Shown: positions 10,778 through 19,978 of the stretch, piece after piece | Layout: each line of letters opens with the position of its first letter | Position numbering within the stretch: the first letter of the stretch is position 1 | Source: Lujinxingiaceae bacterium | GTDB taxonomy: Bacteria; Myxococcota_A; Bradymonadia; Bradymonadales; Bradymonadaceae | Length of the DNA stretch: 64,000 nt | NCBI GenBank assembly: GCA_013697635.1 | Contig: JACCWM010000211.1 | Span: 62,001-126,000, forward strand | Reading direction: 5' to 3' | The notes under the pieces: model-generated | What the model was told of the DNA's origin: nothing | Database searches by the model: none | Seen by the model: the letters and a program-made list of their open reading frames with translations, nothing else | Position numbers and translations under genes: made by a program

Positions 10778-11293
10778 TCAGCTGGCCGCGAGGGCAGGGG
10801 CGATGCTCTCCCAGAGTCTGCGCTCCTCGCGCTTCATCTCGGCCTCGTATTGGGCGTCGTCGTGATCGTAGCCGACCAAGTGGAGCAGGCTGTGGATGAG
10901 CAAGAAGGCGACCTCATGGGTCAGCGACCAGGCAAAGTGCGCCGGATCGGCGCCCAGCTCCTCGGCGACCCGGCGTTGATGGTCCTGGCTGTCGACGAGG
11001 CGTTCGGCGTACTCGAGGCTGATCACCACGTCACCGAGCGCCATGATGTCGGCGTCGATCTCGTCGGGCTCGTGCAAGGGAAACGAGAGTACGTCGGTGG
11101 GACAGTCCTCGCCCATCCATTCGCGGTTGAGCGCGTGGATGTGGGAATCATCGGTCAAGACGAGCGAGAGCTCCGGATCACGGAGTTCCAAGGCGTGGTA
11201 GAGCGCGGCGAGGTTTTGTTGAATCATCTGACGGATCATCTTTGTCGCGGGATGCTTCTTCGCCTTTCCTTGCAGCGTTATCTCGACGGGCAT
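10778..11293 (-). CDS. ybeY: rRNA maturation endoribonuclease YbeY
   Basis: YbeY is a zinc metallo-RNase acting in 16S rRNA 3'-end maturation and late ribosome quality control. The protein has 171 residues. It carries DCPTDVLSFPL, the family signature, and the metal site HSLLHLVGYDH, which fits H-x3-H-x5-H. The chosen start (MPVEITLQG) matches the usual YbeY N-terminus but lies 116 bp inside the upstream 7TM-HD gene in another frame. The gene pair order 7TM-HD phosphodiesterase then ybeY is also seen in Firmicutes (yqfF-yqfG). Confidence 0.93.
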   Translation of the reverse strand: MPVEITLQGKAKKHPATKMIRQMIQQNLAALYHALELRDPELSLVLTDDSHIHALNREWMGEDCPTDVLSFPLHEPDEIDADIMALGDVVISLEYAERLVDSQDHQRRVAEELGADPAHFAWSLTHEVAFLLIHSLLHLVGYDHDDAQYEAEMKREERRLWESIAPALAAS

Positions 11294-13949
11294 CGTTGAC
11301 CTTGGGTTCGTCCTCAACAGCCTCCTGAGCGATCTCCCAGACGTCCGAGCTGCTGTCGGCCGCTGAAAGTCCTTCGGAAGTGGAGGTTTCTTGAGTCGGA
11401 TGGGGTCTGGCGATCGCGCCAGGCACGGAGTCGGTCGTGAGGCGGCTGGCCGTCACCACGCGTTGCTTCTTGGTGGTCTTTTGTTTTCGCCCCTCGATCT
11501 CCTGGGTTTGACGCGTGCTCTCCTTGTCAGCGTCCTTCTTGCTGCCCTGATTTTGGCCAGGGTATTCGGGGCGGTGATGGTAGATGCCCGTGAGGATACG
11601 GGTGAAAGCCTTGGCGATCGAATTGAGGTCTTTGAGCGTCAGATCGCACTCGTCGAGCTGGCCGTCGGTGAAGGCCTTGTTGATCATGGTCTGCACGAGC
11701 CCTTTGAGGCGCGCTGGGCTGGGATTGGGCAGCGAACGGCTGGCGGCCTCGATCGAGTCGGCAAGCAGGCAAATCGCCGTCTCGCGGCTCTGAGGCTTGG
11801 GGCCCGGATAGCGGTAATCCTTCTCGTCAACCTCGGGGATGTCCGGATCCTCTTGTTCTTTGGCGCGGTGGTAGAAATAAGCGATCAGGCTGGTGCCGTG
11901 ATGTTGGGCGATGAAGTCCTGGATCTCGACCGGAAGGCGGTTCTGGCGGGCCATGTCGAGGCCGTCCTTGACGTGGCTCTTGATGATCAGCGCGCTCATA
12001 TTGGGCTTGAGCTTGTCGTGGGGGTTCTCATTGATGCGCTGATTTTCGGCGAAGTACTGGGGGTTCTTGGCCTTGCCGATGTCGTGGTAGTAGGAGCCCA
12101 CGCGGGCAAGCAGCGGGTTGCAGCCGATCGACTCGGCGGCCGACTCGCACAACGAGCCGACCATCATGCTGTGGTGATAGGAGCCTGGCGAGCGCAGGAT
12201 CAGCTCGCGCAAGAGCGGGTGGTTGAGATTGGCAAGCTCGAGCAGCTTGATGTCCGTCGTATAGCTGAAGACGGCCTCAAAGAGCGGCAGTACGGCCGAG
12301 AGAAAGAAGCCGGCAGCGAGGCCACCGGCAAAGCCCAGGCCGATTTGCAACAAGGTGGCGACCTGAAAGAGCTCGCCGCCGATGAGCGCGAAGGCAACGA
12401 TGCTCACCGCGTTGACCGCGCCCACGGCCAGGCCTGACCACATCAAGGCCATGCGATGCTTGACGTGCTGCACGGTGGTGATGCCGACCAGGGTGCCCAG
12501 CGCCGTATAAGCCGTGAAAAAGAGCGAGTTCTCGGCGATCATGCCGACCAGGATGCAAAACAAGATCGTGAAGATGATCGCGTGCTCGCTGTTGAGCACC
12601 AGGCGGATCAACATGCCACCGGCGGCCACCGGAATTGCGAAATACCAGGCCTGCACCGGGATCAGCACGCTCTGCTCGGCGATGGCATGGCTCATCGCCG
12701 TGCCCATGCGTGTAAAGAGCAGCATCATCAACAGCGTCGTGCCCATGAAGACGATGTCCTTTGGCCGCGGCTGAAAGCGACGCACGTTCTTTCGCCCAAA
12801 GACAAAGAGCGTCATCAGCAAGAGCAGGCACAAGACGGCGACACCGGCCAAAATCTGGGTCTGCTGTAGGCTCTCCTCGTCTTCGAGCATCTTTTGAATG
12901 ATGCGGTAATGGCGCTCGGTGACGATGTGACCCTTGTCGACGACGATCTGGCCCTTTCGAAACTCCTCGCTCAAGATCTGATCGGCGACCGAGTCGCGGG
13001 CCGTTTTGCGTTTTTCGAGGGTTTTGGCCTCATTGAAGGTGGTGTTGGGCCGCACCATCAATGTCGCCGTGGCCAAAATGGCCTGGCGCAAGTCAGCGCC
13101 GTGCACCGAGATCATCTCGCGGCGCGCGGCCTCTTCAATGAGCCTGGGGATACCATCGGGTCCAACGAAGCGATCGCCCAGATCGGTGACGTGGTACTCG
13201 ATCAAGAGCTTGTCGTCGCGCAGACGGCGCAGGTAGATGCCATGTTCGCTCTCGCGCTCCATGCGGCGCACATTGGCCACGATCAGGTGTGACATGGCCT
13301 CGGCGACCATGGCTGCGAGCACGTTCTCGACGTCGACGGGAAAGCCTCGGCGCGCAAATGCGTCGAAGTCATTGTCGGAGATGCGCAACTTGACGATCGT
13401 GTCGAAGTGATCGGCGCGAAGCTGATGGCCCAGGCGCGAACGTCGCTCGACAGTGACGGACTCCAGAAGGACTCGTGCGGCAATCGTAGTGCCGTCGCCC
13501 TGGGCGACGATCTCCTCGAGGCGAGCGGGTGCCTGAGTCTCGAGGCTTTCGCGGATCTCTTCGGCCATGGCCTGGCGCATGCCCGAGAAGGCTTTTCGCA
13601 CGTCGTCACGCAGGGTTTCGGACAACGACTCCTGCCAATCGTAAACGGAGGGAACCGAGAGGGCGACCTCTTCGCGAAGACGATTGGAGGCGACGTGATC
13701 CTTCTCCGAAAAGGAAAAGTCGCGCGTGGCCTCGATCGTAAAGGGCGCGACCTGGCCGACGATCGAATCATTGAGCACGCGGTCGCGCACGTCGAAGCCG
13801 GCGGTCATGATGGCGACCAGGGCAGCGACGAAGGCACCAAAAGCGATGAATTGCACAGCCACGTTGTCGACAAAACGTCGCAGCCGGCTCTCTCGCGATC
13901 CCTTGGCCTTTACCAACACGCTCTTGGTCCAGCGCGTGTCTTTGGGCAT
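11178..13949 (-). CDS. 7TM-HD family cyclic-dinucleotide phosphodiesterase (PgpH-like)
   Basis: This is a membrane protein of 923 residues. One N-terminal helix (residues ~28-50) precedes a ~340-residue extracytoplasmic 7TMR-HDED region. About seven transmembrane helices follow (~395-590), then a cytoplasmic HD domain with GSYHHSMMVG and YYHDIGKAKNP (HD near residue 622) and DSIEAASRSL. Known PgpH members hydrolyse c-di-AMP; the substrate here is inferred. The last ~150 residues are charged, low-complexity and unique to this protein. The start at 13949 has AGGA six bases upstream. The 3' end overlaps ybeY by 116 bp. Confidence 0.9.
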   Translation of the reverse strand: MPKDTRWTKSVLVKAKGSRESRLRRFVDNVAVQFIAFGAFVAALVAIMTAGFDVRDRVLNDSIVGQVAPFTIEATRDFSFSEKDHVASNRLREEVALSVPSVYDWQESLSETLRDDVRKAFSGMRQAMAEEIRESLETQAPARLEEIVAQGDGTTIAARVLLESVTVERRSRLGHQLRADHFDTIVKLRISDNDFDAFARRGFPVDVENVLAAMVAEAMSHLIVANVRRMERESEHGIYLRRLRDDKLLIEYHVTDLGDRFVGPDGIPRLIEEAARREMISVHGADLRQAILATATLMVRPNTTFNEAKTLEKRKTARDSVADQILSEEFRKGQIVVDKGHIVTERHYRIIQKMLEDEESLQQTQILAGVAVLCLLLLMTLFVFGRKNVRRFQPRPKDIVFMGTTLLMMLLFTRMGTAMSHAIAEQSVLIPVQAWYFAIPVAAGGMLIRLVLNSEHAIIFTILFCILVGMIAENSLFFTAYTALGTLVGITTVQHVKHRMALMWSGLAVGAVNAVSIVAFALIGGELFQVATLLQIGLGFAGGLAAGFFLSAVLPLFEAVFSYTTDIKLLELANLNHPLLRELILRSPGSYHHSMMVGSLCESAAESIGCNPLLARVGSYYHDIGKAKNPQYFAENQRINENPHDKLKPNMSALIIKSHVKDGLDMARQNRLPVEIQDFIAQHHGTSLIAYFYHRAKEQEDPDIPEVDEKDYRYPGPKPQSRETAICLLADSIEAASRSLPNPSPARLKGLVQTMINKAFTDGQLDECDLTLKDLNSIAKAFTRILTGIYHHRPEYPGQNQGSKKDADKESTRQTQEIEGRKQKTTKKQRVVTASRLTTDSVPGAIARPHPTQETSTSEGLSAADSSSDVWEIAQEAVEDEPKVNDARRDNAARKGEEASRDKDDPSDDSTKPRRALPRLGTP

Positions 13950-14376
13950 AGCGTTTCCTGCGGCTCGAAGGCGAATCAACCAGTACACGCGCGCGATTGG
14001 GCGGCGCGCCGTCCCTATCAGGCCATCAGCATGACCCTTATCGTACGCGGGGGCAAGTAGCGATGGAGCCCCGCGCCCTACCGTGGGGGCAGACCACCTA
14101 AAATGCGCGTTCTCAACCTCGTTGGGACTTGCCTCAATTCCGTCAAGTCCGTACCATTGCACGCAATGACCCGGTTGATGTCAGCAGGTGTAGGATAAAT
14201 CTCACACCATACTACAATTGGGCATGGAATTAAGAACGGCCACCTGTTATATTGCTTTGGCAACGAAGTAAATAGGTTGGGAAAAGATTCCAGGCGACGT
14301 CAAAATGTACAATTGATTGATATGCGTGGTGTTTGAGGCAGGTCTTCCAAAACGGCAAGAACGTGAGGAGAGAAAC
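13950..14376. other. 427-bp non-coding gap between divergent genes
   Basis: This gap separates the 7TM-HD gene (minus) from the T3-repeat gene (plus). The part nearest the T3 gene (about 14190-14340) is clearly more AT-rich than its surroundings, as expected for promoters. I see no convincing -35/-10 pair, no tRNA fold and no known riboswitch motif. Open frames across it are extensions of the neighbouring genes and lack protein character. Confidence 0.6.
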
Positions 14377-15699
14377 ATGAGACGTCATCTGGCTTATCTG
14401 GCAACAATTCTATTGACTGGGCTGCTTGTCGTACCGACGGCGGTTGCTGAGGAGGCGCGTGCCTTCGAGTGTGACGGTCGTTTTGAGGACTGCGGCACTC
14501 CGGAACTCAGCGGTGGCGGCGGCGGTGGTGGCGGCGGCAGCATTCTGATTGCCAACACCGACAAGGGCACCAGCTACCAGTTTGCTGATGACTACGATGA
14601 CGACGGCGTCGAGGACAACTTCGACAACTGCCCGCGCGTCTACAATCCCGACCAGGCCGACAGCGATGGCGACGGCGTAGGCGATGCCTGTGACAACTGC
14701 CCCAACGATGCCAACCCCGACCAGGCCAATCTCGACGGCGACGACAAGGGCGATGCCTGTGACGACGATCGCGATGGCGATGGCGTTGCCAACGCCCAGG
14801 ACAACTGCCCGGACGTTTACAACCCCGACCAGGCCGATCTCGATGGCGACGGCAAGGGTGATGCTTGCGATCCAGACATCAACGGCAACGGCACCCCCAA
14901 TGAGTCGGATCCCTGCCCGATGAAGCTTGGCGGCGTTGCAGGTGACGACACCGACGAGTGCTTCCCGGACAGCGACAACGACGGCACGCCGGACGTGCAC
15001 GACAACTGCCCCTACCACTACAATCCCGACCAGGCCGATCTCGATGGCGACGGTGTAGGCGACGAGTGCGATCCGGACGTCGACGGCGATGGCGTTGTCA
15101 ACGCGCTGGACAACTGCCCCAACGTTCCCAACCCCGATCAGGCCGACAGCGACCGTGACGGCGTTGGCGATGCTTGCGACCCGGACTACTGCTTCGTGGT
15201 GCTCGGAGACACGGGTAACTGCCTCGACCCGGCCAAGACGCTCGCTGCCTACAGCCCGTCGATGTTCGGCCAAACCGGTGAGCCGGTTCGTCTGCGCATG
15301 TTTGCCAATCAGCAAAATCAGGCACTTCGCTTCGAGTGGTTGCTGGTCAAGCAGCCGGCCGGATCGAAGGCCAGCATCGAGAATGCTCGTGGCACGGTCA
15401 CCGTCTCGACGCCCTTCGAGTACCGCTACCTGGTCAACACGGTTCCCCAGATCGTGCCCGACCTGCCCGGCACCTATGAGGTCAAGCTTGTGATCGAGAC
15501 GATCTGGGAGGACCGCGTCAGTGGAACCCTCAACGAGACGCAGAGCTTCACCGCCGCGCTGACTGTCGAGGGCGATCCGGTCGTCAAAGAGGAGTCGGCC
15601 GGTGGCTGCTCCGTGACTCCGGGTCAAAGCACCAGCGGCTACGGCTTGCTCCTGCTTCTCGGTCTGGTGGGTCTCGTGCGCCGCAAGCTTCGCCGCTAA
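14377..15699 (+). CDS. thrombospondin type 3 repeat protein with MYXO-CTERM-like tail
   Basis: This exported protein has 440 residues. A signal peptide (MRRHLAYLATILL...AVAEE) is followed by a nine-glycine linker, then about seven T3 repeats (residues ~65-275). Their pattern is D-x-DGDG(V/K)-(G/A)-DAC-D and NCP-x-x-x-NPDQA(D/N), which binds calcium in known T3 proteins. A ~110-residue beta-rich domain follows. The tail is GGCSVTPG, a Leu-rich helix and RRKLRR, matching the Cys/helix/Arg layout of MYXO-CTERM signals. A surface-anchored, calcium-stiffened protein is inferred. The start is set by GAGGAG seven bases upstream and the signal peptide; the frame is open for 20 further codons upstream. 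Confidence 0.88.
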   Translation: MRRHLAYLATILLTGLLVVPTAVAEEARAFECDGRFEDCGTPELSGGGGGGGGGSILIANTDKGTSYQFADDYDDDGVEDNFDNCPRVYNPDQADSDGDGVGDACDNCPNDANPDQANLDGDDKGDACDDDRDGDGVANAQDNCPDVYNPDQADLDGDGKGDACDPDINGNGTPNESDPCPMKLGGVAGDDTDECFPDSDNDGTPDVHDNCPYHYNPDQADLDGDGVGDECDPDVDGDGVVNALDNCPNVPNPDQADSDRDGVGDACDPDYCFVVLGDTGNCLDPAKTLAAYSPSMFGQTGEPVRLRMFANQQNQALRFEWLLVKQPAGSKASIENARGTVTVSTPFEYRYLVNTVPQIVPDLPGTYEVKLVIETIWEDRVSGTLNETQSFTAALTVEGDPVVKEESAGGCSVTPGQSTSGYGLLLLLGLVGLVRRKLRR

Positions 15700-15714
15700 G
15701 CGAGGCCGAACGAC

Positions 15715-15756
15715 GGTGAGCTAGGGCAATCCTTGCTCACCGCGCTCAGATTGAGC
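15715..15756 (+). terminator. two adjacent stem-loops after the T3-repeat gene
   Basis: GGTGAGC (15715-15721) pairs with GCTCACC (15735-15741), and the inner AGG/CCT extends the stem. CGCTCA-GAT-TGAGCG follows at 15742-15756. There is no U tract, so this may be a weak or factor-dependent terminator, or 3'-end protection, between the T3 gene and the lipoprotein operon. Confidence 0.45.
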
Positions 15757-15851
15757 GGCGGCGGTCCGAAGTCCTTGCATCGGCTCGCCGCCGCGGGCAT
15801 CATCTCCTTAGCTTTTTGGATGTTGGCCCCTCTTCTAGCCTAGTCTCCCAG

Positions 15852-17897
15852 ATGAAATCATTGTTCCCGGCGCTTCTCGTTGTGCTCGTGCTCGCAAGCT
15901 GCACGGACGCTCGATTGCAGAGGCTGGAGGGAGATCCTCTCCCGGAATACGACAATAAGCTGCGTTTGGAAGGGGAGTTTTGCACCGAGCCCAGCGGGCA
16001 GGTGGTCTTTCCGATCAAGGTCTTGTTCATCCTCGACCAGTCCAACTCACTGCAGTGCCTCGACAGCGAGAATCGGCGCTTTGCCGCGCTGAACAGCGCG
16101 CTTCGCACGTTGCGCAGCGCTCCACAGACCCAATTTGCCTTTGTTGGCTTCTCGTCCTGGGTGCGTCAGCAAAACTTTACGCGCAACCTCGACGACGTTG
16201 CTCAGTTCCTCGATCCGGCCGGCGGGCTGGGTCCAGCCACCGATTACCAGGGCGCGCTGGCCACGGCCTTGCGCCTGATCGAGCAGGACATCGTGGCCAC
16301 CGACGCCATGGAGCGTGCTCGCACGCGCTACATCATCAACTTTGTCAGCGATGGCGTCCCGGAGCCTCGGTGCACGGCAGGCTGTGACAGCTCCCGGCCG
16401 CCGGACAGCCTCTACGGCGTGTGCAACACGACGCGTGATATTCCCGAGGGCGAGTACGTGGAGCTGACCCCGTGTCAGCCCTACAACCAGCCCCAGCAGA
16501 TCGTGCGCCGCGTCGAGGAGCTGCTCGCGCTCAAGGACATCTATTCGGTAGGCGACATCACGCTCAACTCCGTGCTTCTCTTCTCGCCACAAGAGATCGT
16601 CGAGGGGATTTGTCCGGGCGCTGCAGCTCAGTTTGGCTACGATCGCGTCGAGGCCCAGGCCGCACTGCTGGCCATGGCGAACGCCGGAAACGGGGTGTTT
16701 CGTGACATCAACCTGGCGCAGTCTGGCGATGACTTCTTGCGCGTCGATGTCTCCAGCGTCAAGGCCGACTACGGGCTTGCGACGATGATCGCTCATAATG
16801 AGAACGCGCGCCGCACGCCCCGGGGCCTCGAGCCCGACAGCGACGGTGACGGATTGGCTGACGCCCTCGAGCATGAGCTTGGCACCGACCCCTACAACCG
16901 CGACACCGATGGCGATGGCTACAGCGACTTTTTCGAGCATCATTTTCGCCGTGAGGGCTTCGATCCAAAACGCTCGAGTGCGCCGGCGATTTCGTGCAGC
17001 GATCGTCGCGATCGCGACGGCGACGGTCTGGCCGAGTGCGAGGAGGCTTATCTGGGCACCTCGCCGACCAATCCGGACACCGACGGTGACGGGGTGCCCG
17101 ATGGCCTGGAGTTCGTACTCGGGACCAACCCGCTGCTGGCCGATGGCTTCATGGATCCCGACTTTGACGGCGTGATCAACATCGACGAGATCCGCGCCGG
17201 CACGAATCCCTTGCACGCCGACGAGGATGTTTATCGCGAGCAGCGCATGCTCTACAACCTGACGGATCTGGGACTCAAGCAGTTCGAGAACCAAAATGGG
17301 CGCACCGAAGACCGGCGCTGCTATCGCTTCGACATCAGCCGTGTTCCGCTTGCCGTGACGACACTGCCACGCGAGCGCGGTCGTAACCGCGTGCTGATCC
17401 ACACGCGCGAGCGACTGTCGCGCATGGGCGGCATCACCGGCATCTCGCGGGTGGCATGCTTTGAGGCCGTCTACAACGAGGGCCGCATGAAGAATCCGTC
17501 ATCCGGTGTCATCGACGTCTCACAAAAGGCCCTCGATCACGCGCATGCCACGCTCGCTCAAAAGCTTGGGGCGCTGGCGGATTGCCCTTATTTCGCGCTG
17601 GCCGAAGACGAGTGGTTTACGCGCCCCGATCTGGAGCGCTTTATCAATCGCTGCCTGCCCGGTAAGATTCAGCTCGGAGAGCAGTTGTTTACCCGCGCCC
17701 AGATCAACGAGTTGCTCGATCGCAACATGGATCAGGACGCCGAGCTTCGGCTGCCGACTCGAGCCCATGAGCTCTTCGTTCCGCTGCCGAGCTTTCGCGA
17801 GGATCGTCATTGTTTTCGGCCCTGGGAGTTCGAGCGCGTCGAGGAGTTGCTCAACGATATGGTCGATGCCTGTATGACTTGCACGCCGCCTGAGTGA
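15852..17897 (+). CDS. VWA-domain lipoprotein with T3/EF-like Asp repeats, paralogue 1
   Basis: This lipoprotein has 681 residues, with signal peptide MKSLFPALLVVLVLASC (cysteine at the end of the lipobox). Residues ~50-315 form a von Willebrand factor A-type domain whose metal site reads DQSNS (D-x-S-x-S) after a beta strand VLFIL. Repeats of the D-x-DGDG-x-x-D type follow (DSDGDGLADALEHELGTDPYN and two more). A conserved C-terminal domain opens at CYRFDISR and is shared with the genes at 17905 and 37586. Residues ~575 onward add a unique cysteine-containing tail. VWA domains mediate metal-dependent adhesion or complex assembly. ATG at 15852 is chosen for its signal peptide; the frame also opens at a TTG upstream. 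Confidence 0.85.
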   Translation: MKSLFPALLVVLVLASCTDARLQRLEGDPLPEYDNKLRLEGEFCTEPSGQVVFPIKVLFILDQSNSLQCLDSENRRFAALNSALRTLRSAPQTQFAFVGFSSWVRQQNFTRNLDDVAQFLDPAGGLGPATDYQGALATALRLIEQDIVATDAMERARTRYIINFVSDGVPEPRCTAGCDSSRPPDSLYGVCNTTRDIPEGEYVELTPCQPYNQPQQIVRRVEELLALKDIYSVGDITLNSVLLFSPQEIVEGICPGAAAQFGYDRVEAQAALLAMANAGNGVFRDINLAQSGDDFLRVDVSSVKADYGLATMIAHNENARRTPRGLEPDSDGDGLADALEHELGTDPYNRDTDGDGYSDFFEHHFRREGFDPKRSSAPAISCSDRRDRDGDGLAECEEAYLGTSPTNPDTDGDGVPDGLEFVLGTNPLLADGFMDPDFDGVINIDEIRAGTNPLHADEDVYREQRMLYNLTDLGLKQFENQNGRTEDRRCYRFDISRVPLAVTTLPRERGRNRVLIHTRERLSRMGGITGISRVACFEAVYNEGRMKNPSSGVIDVSQKALDHAHATLAQKLGALADCPYFALAEDEWFTRPDLERFINRCLPGKIQLGEQLFTRAQINELLDRNMDQDAELRLPTRAHELFVPLPSFREDRHCFRPWEFERVEELLNDMVDACMTCTPPE

Positions 17898-17904
17898 GTT
17901 CTTG

Positions 17905-19977
17905 ATGCATCAGCGCCATAAAAGCGGCAGTCGACTGCAAAATGTGATGGGACAACTCTGGTTGTTCGTGTTGCTGGTGGCCTTGCCCGCGCTTGTCACC
18001 TGCACCGAGGCCAAGCTCGAACCCATTCCTCGCGAAATTGGTACCCGCGACGATAAGCTTGAGATCACCGGCTCGATCTGCACGAGCGAGCCGGACACGC
18101 TGGTCTTTCCGCTACGACTTTTGTTCGTCGTCGACACGTCGTCGTCGATGATCGTCGTCGATCCTCCCGATCCGATCACCGGGGAGACCAACCGGGAGAG
18201 GGCAGTTCGCGAGACATGGACGCGCCTGCTCGAGCAGTCTCCGGAGGGCGTTGAGGTCGGCATTATCCGCTTTTCGGCCGAGTCCCAATCGACCGTTGCC
18301 ATTGCCGATGCCGATGGCATTCCTCAGAACTACTTTACTGCAGACCCCGATCGATTAGCGGAGGGCACCGCAGCGCTGCGCGAGGTCAGCCGAACGACCA
18401 ATTACATCAACGCGCTGGGCGAGGCGTACTACGAGATCCGAAACGAGCTGATCAATGCTGAGCTCGAGTCCTTGCCCTTGAGCAAGTACATCGTGATCTT
18501 CTTGTCCGACGGTGTGCCCAACGTCGACGCCTCCGACGCGCGCGACTTGAGCCGCGATCGGATCATGGCGTCGGTGCGCGCGCTTCGCGAGCTGACCAAC
18601 ACCTTTCGCGTCGGGGATTTCTCATTTCATACGGCGTTTTTGGCCAGTGGGCAGGCCGTCATCGATCAAGAAGCCCAGGGATTGCTGCGCGAGATGGCGC
18701 GCGTCGGTGGTGGTAATTTTCGAAACTTCCCCTCCGGCGAAGAGCTCAATTTTCTTTTTGCCGAGCTGACCGTGTTGCGCCGGGTCTTTACCCTCGAGCG
18801 CATCGGCGCATTCAACACCAACGTCGTCATGGACCGCAATCAGATCCCCGCGCGCCCCGATCCGGTCGAGGACGTGGGTCTGGGCGATGTTGGCGACGCT
18901 GACGCAAGTCGTGAGGATGCGACGGCTGTGCCCGACGACGACGTGGGCGTGAGCGATGTCGACGCTGGCCCGGTGGTTGTGCCAGGGCCGCAGACGCCGC
19001 TGTTCATCGATCTGACCAAATCGGGCTATCCCGAATGTGGCGAGCCGCTTATTGATACCGACGGCGACGGGCTCTCCGATCTGGTCGAACTCGAGATTGG
19101 TACCAGTCCATTTTTGCGAGACACCGACGGCGACGGGCTCAATGATTTTCTCGAATGGCAATTTCGCGAGTCGGGCCTCGATGCGCTCAACCCGCGCGAC
19201 TCGCAGTGCTACGTGCCTTCGCCTTGCGTCGACTCGAACAACGACGGCTACTGCGATTGTTTGCTCGACGCCAATCTCGACGGCATCTGCGATTGTGTGA
19301 GCAACCCCAACATCGCTTGTCTCGACGACCTCGGCCATGATTGCCTCGACCTTGACGAAGACGGGCTGTGCGACTGTCCCGATCTCGACGGTGACGGCTA
19401 CTGTGACTACTCGGATCGCACCGGCGACGGGATGCACGATTGCGAGGAGGTGCTCTACGGCACCTCTCAGCGCGGCGTTGACAGCGATGGTGATGGCTAT
19501 CCGGATATCGTCGAGATTCGCTTTCAGACCGACCCGGTGCGAAACGACGCCCAGGACGATCTCGACCTCGACGGCGTTCCAAACGGCATCGAGATCCAGG
19601 CGGCCACCGATCCCAACTGCAATGATTCGCGCATCCGCTCACAGACGGCTTATCGCTACCAGCTTCAGCAAATCAGCCAGGAAGGCAACAAGACCTGCTA
19701 CGAGTTTGGGGTCAGCAATATCACGCTGGTGCCCACGATGAGCAATCCCGACGCGGTGTATCCGGGCAACAACTGGAACCGCGTGTTGCTCTACGCCGGA
19801 GAGGTGCCCTTTGACGATCCGCGCGCCTCAGGCCGCTTTCGCTTTGCCTGCGTGATGGTCAACTACAATCCCGACGGCAGCTACAAGAACCCACCCTCGG
19901 GGCGCGTGCGGCTCAGCGAAGCGGACTTCGTCGAGGTGGGCACCTTTGATCCCGATCTTCACTGTATATGGCCTTGA
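17905..19977 (+). CDS. VWA-domain lipoprotein with T3/EF-like Asp repeats, paralogue 2
   Basis: This protein has 690 residues and begins 7 bp after the preceding stop. The signal peptide ends VTCTEAK (lipobox LVTC). The VWA domain has an intact metal site DTSSS and a SDGVPN motif. An acidic linker rich in Asp-Val (residues ~310-355) follows. Then come T3-like calcium repeats, several with added cysteines (DSNNDGYCDC, DLDEDGLCDC, DLDGDGYCDY). The C-terminal domain opens CYEFGVSNI and contains NPPSGRVRLS, homologous in pattern to the ends of the 15852 and 37586 products. A surface adhesion or scaffold role is inferred from the domains. Translation is likely coupled to the neighbours. Confidence 0.85.
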   Translation: MHQRHKSGSRLQNVMGQLWLFVLLVALPALVTCTEAKLEPIPREIGTRDDKLEITGSICTSEPDTLVFPLRLLFVVDTSSSMIVVDPPDPITGETNRERAVRETWTRLLEQSPEGVEVGIIRFSAESQSTVAIADADGIPQNYFTADPDRLAEGTAALREVSRTTNYINALGEAYYEIRNELINAELESLPLSKYIVIFLSDGVPNVDASDARDLSRDRIMASVRALRELTNTFRVGDFSFHTAFLASGQAVIDQEAQGLLREMARVGGGNFRNFPSGEELNFLFAELTVLRRVFTLERIGAFNTNVVMDRNQIPARPDPVEDVGLGDVGDADASREDATAVPDDDVGVSDVDAGPVVVPGPQTPLFIDLTKSGYPECGEPLIDTDGDGLSDLVELEIGTSPFLRDTDGDGLNDFLEWQFRESGLDALNPRDSQCYVPSPCVDSNNDGYCDCLLDANLDGICDCVSNPNIACLDDLGHDCLDLDEDGLCDCPDLDGDGYCDYSDRTGDGMHDCEEVLYGTSQRGVDSDGDGYPDIVEIRFQTDPVRNDAQDDLDLDGVPNGIEIQAATDPNCNDSRIRSQTAYRYQLQQISQEGNKTCYEFGVSNITLVPTMSNPDAVYPGNNWNRVLLYAGEVPFDDPRASGRFRFACVMVNYNPDGSYKNPPSGRVRLSEADFVEVGTFDPDLHCIWP

Positions 19978-19978
19978 T

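Noticed and set aside
13950-14376. riboswitch or structured leader before the T3-repeat gene
   Set aside because: I looked for c-di-GMP, SAM, cobalamin and similar motifs by eye and found no convincing conserved core.
14410-15627. 405-codon minus-strand frame over the T3-repeat gene
   Set aside because: Antisense of Asp-rich repeats, giving a Val/Ala/Gly repeat translation; the sense strand has signal peptide, ribosome site and known repeats.
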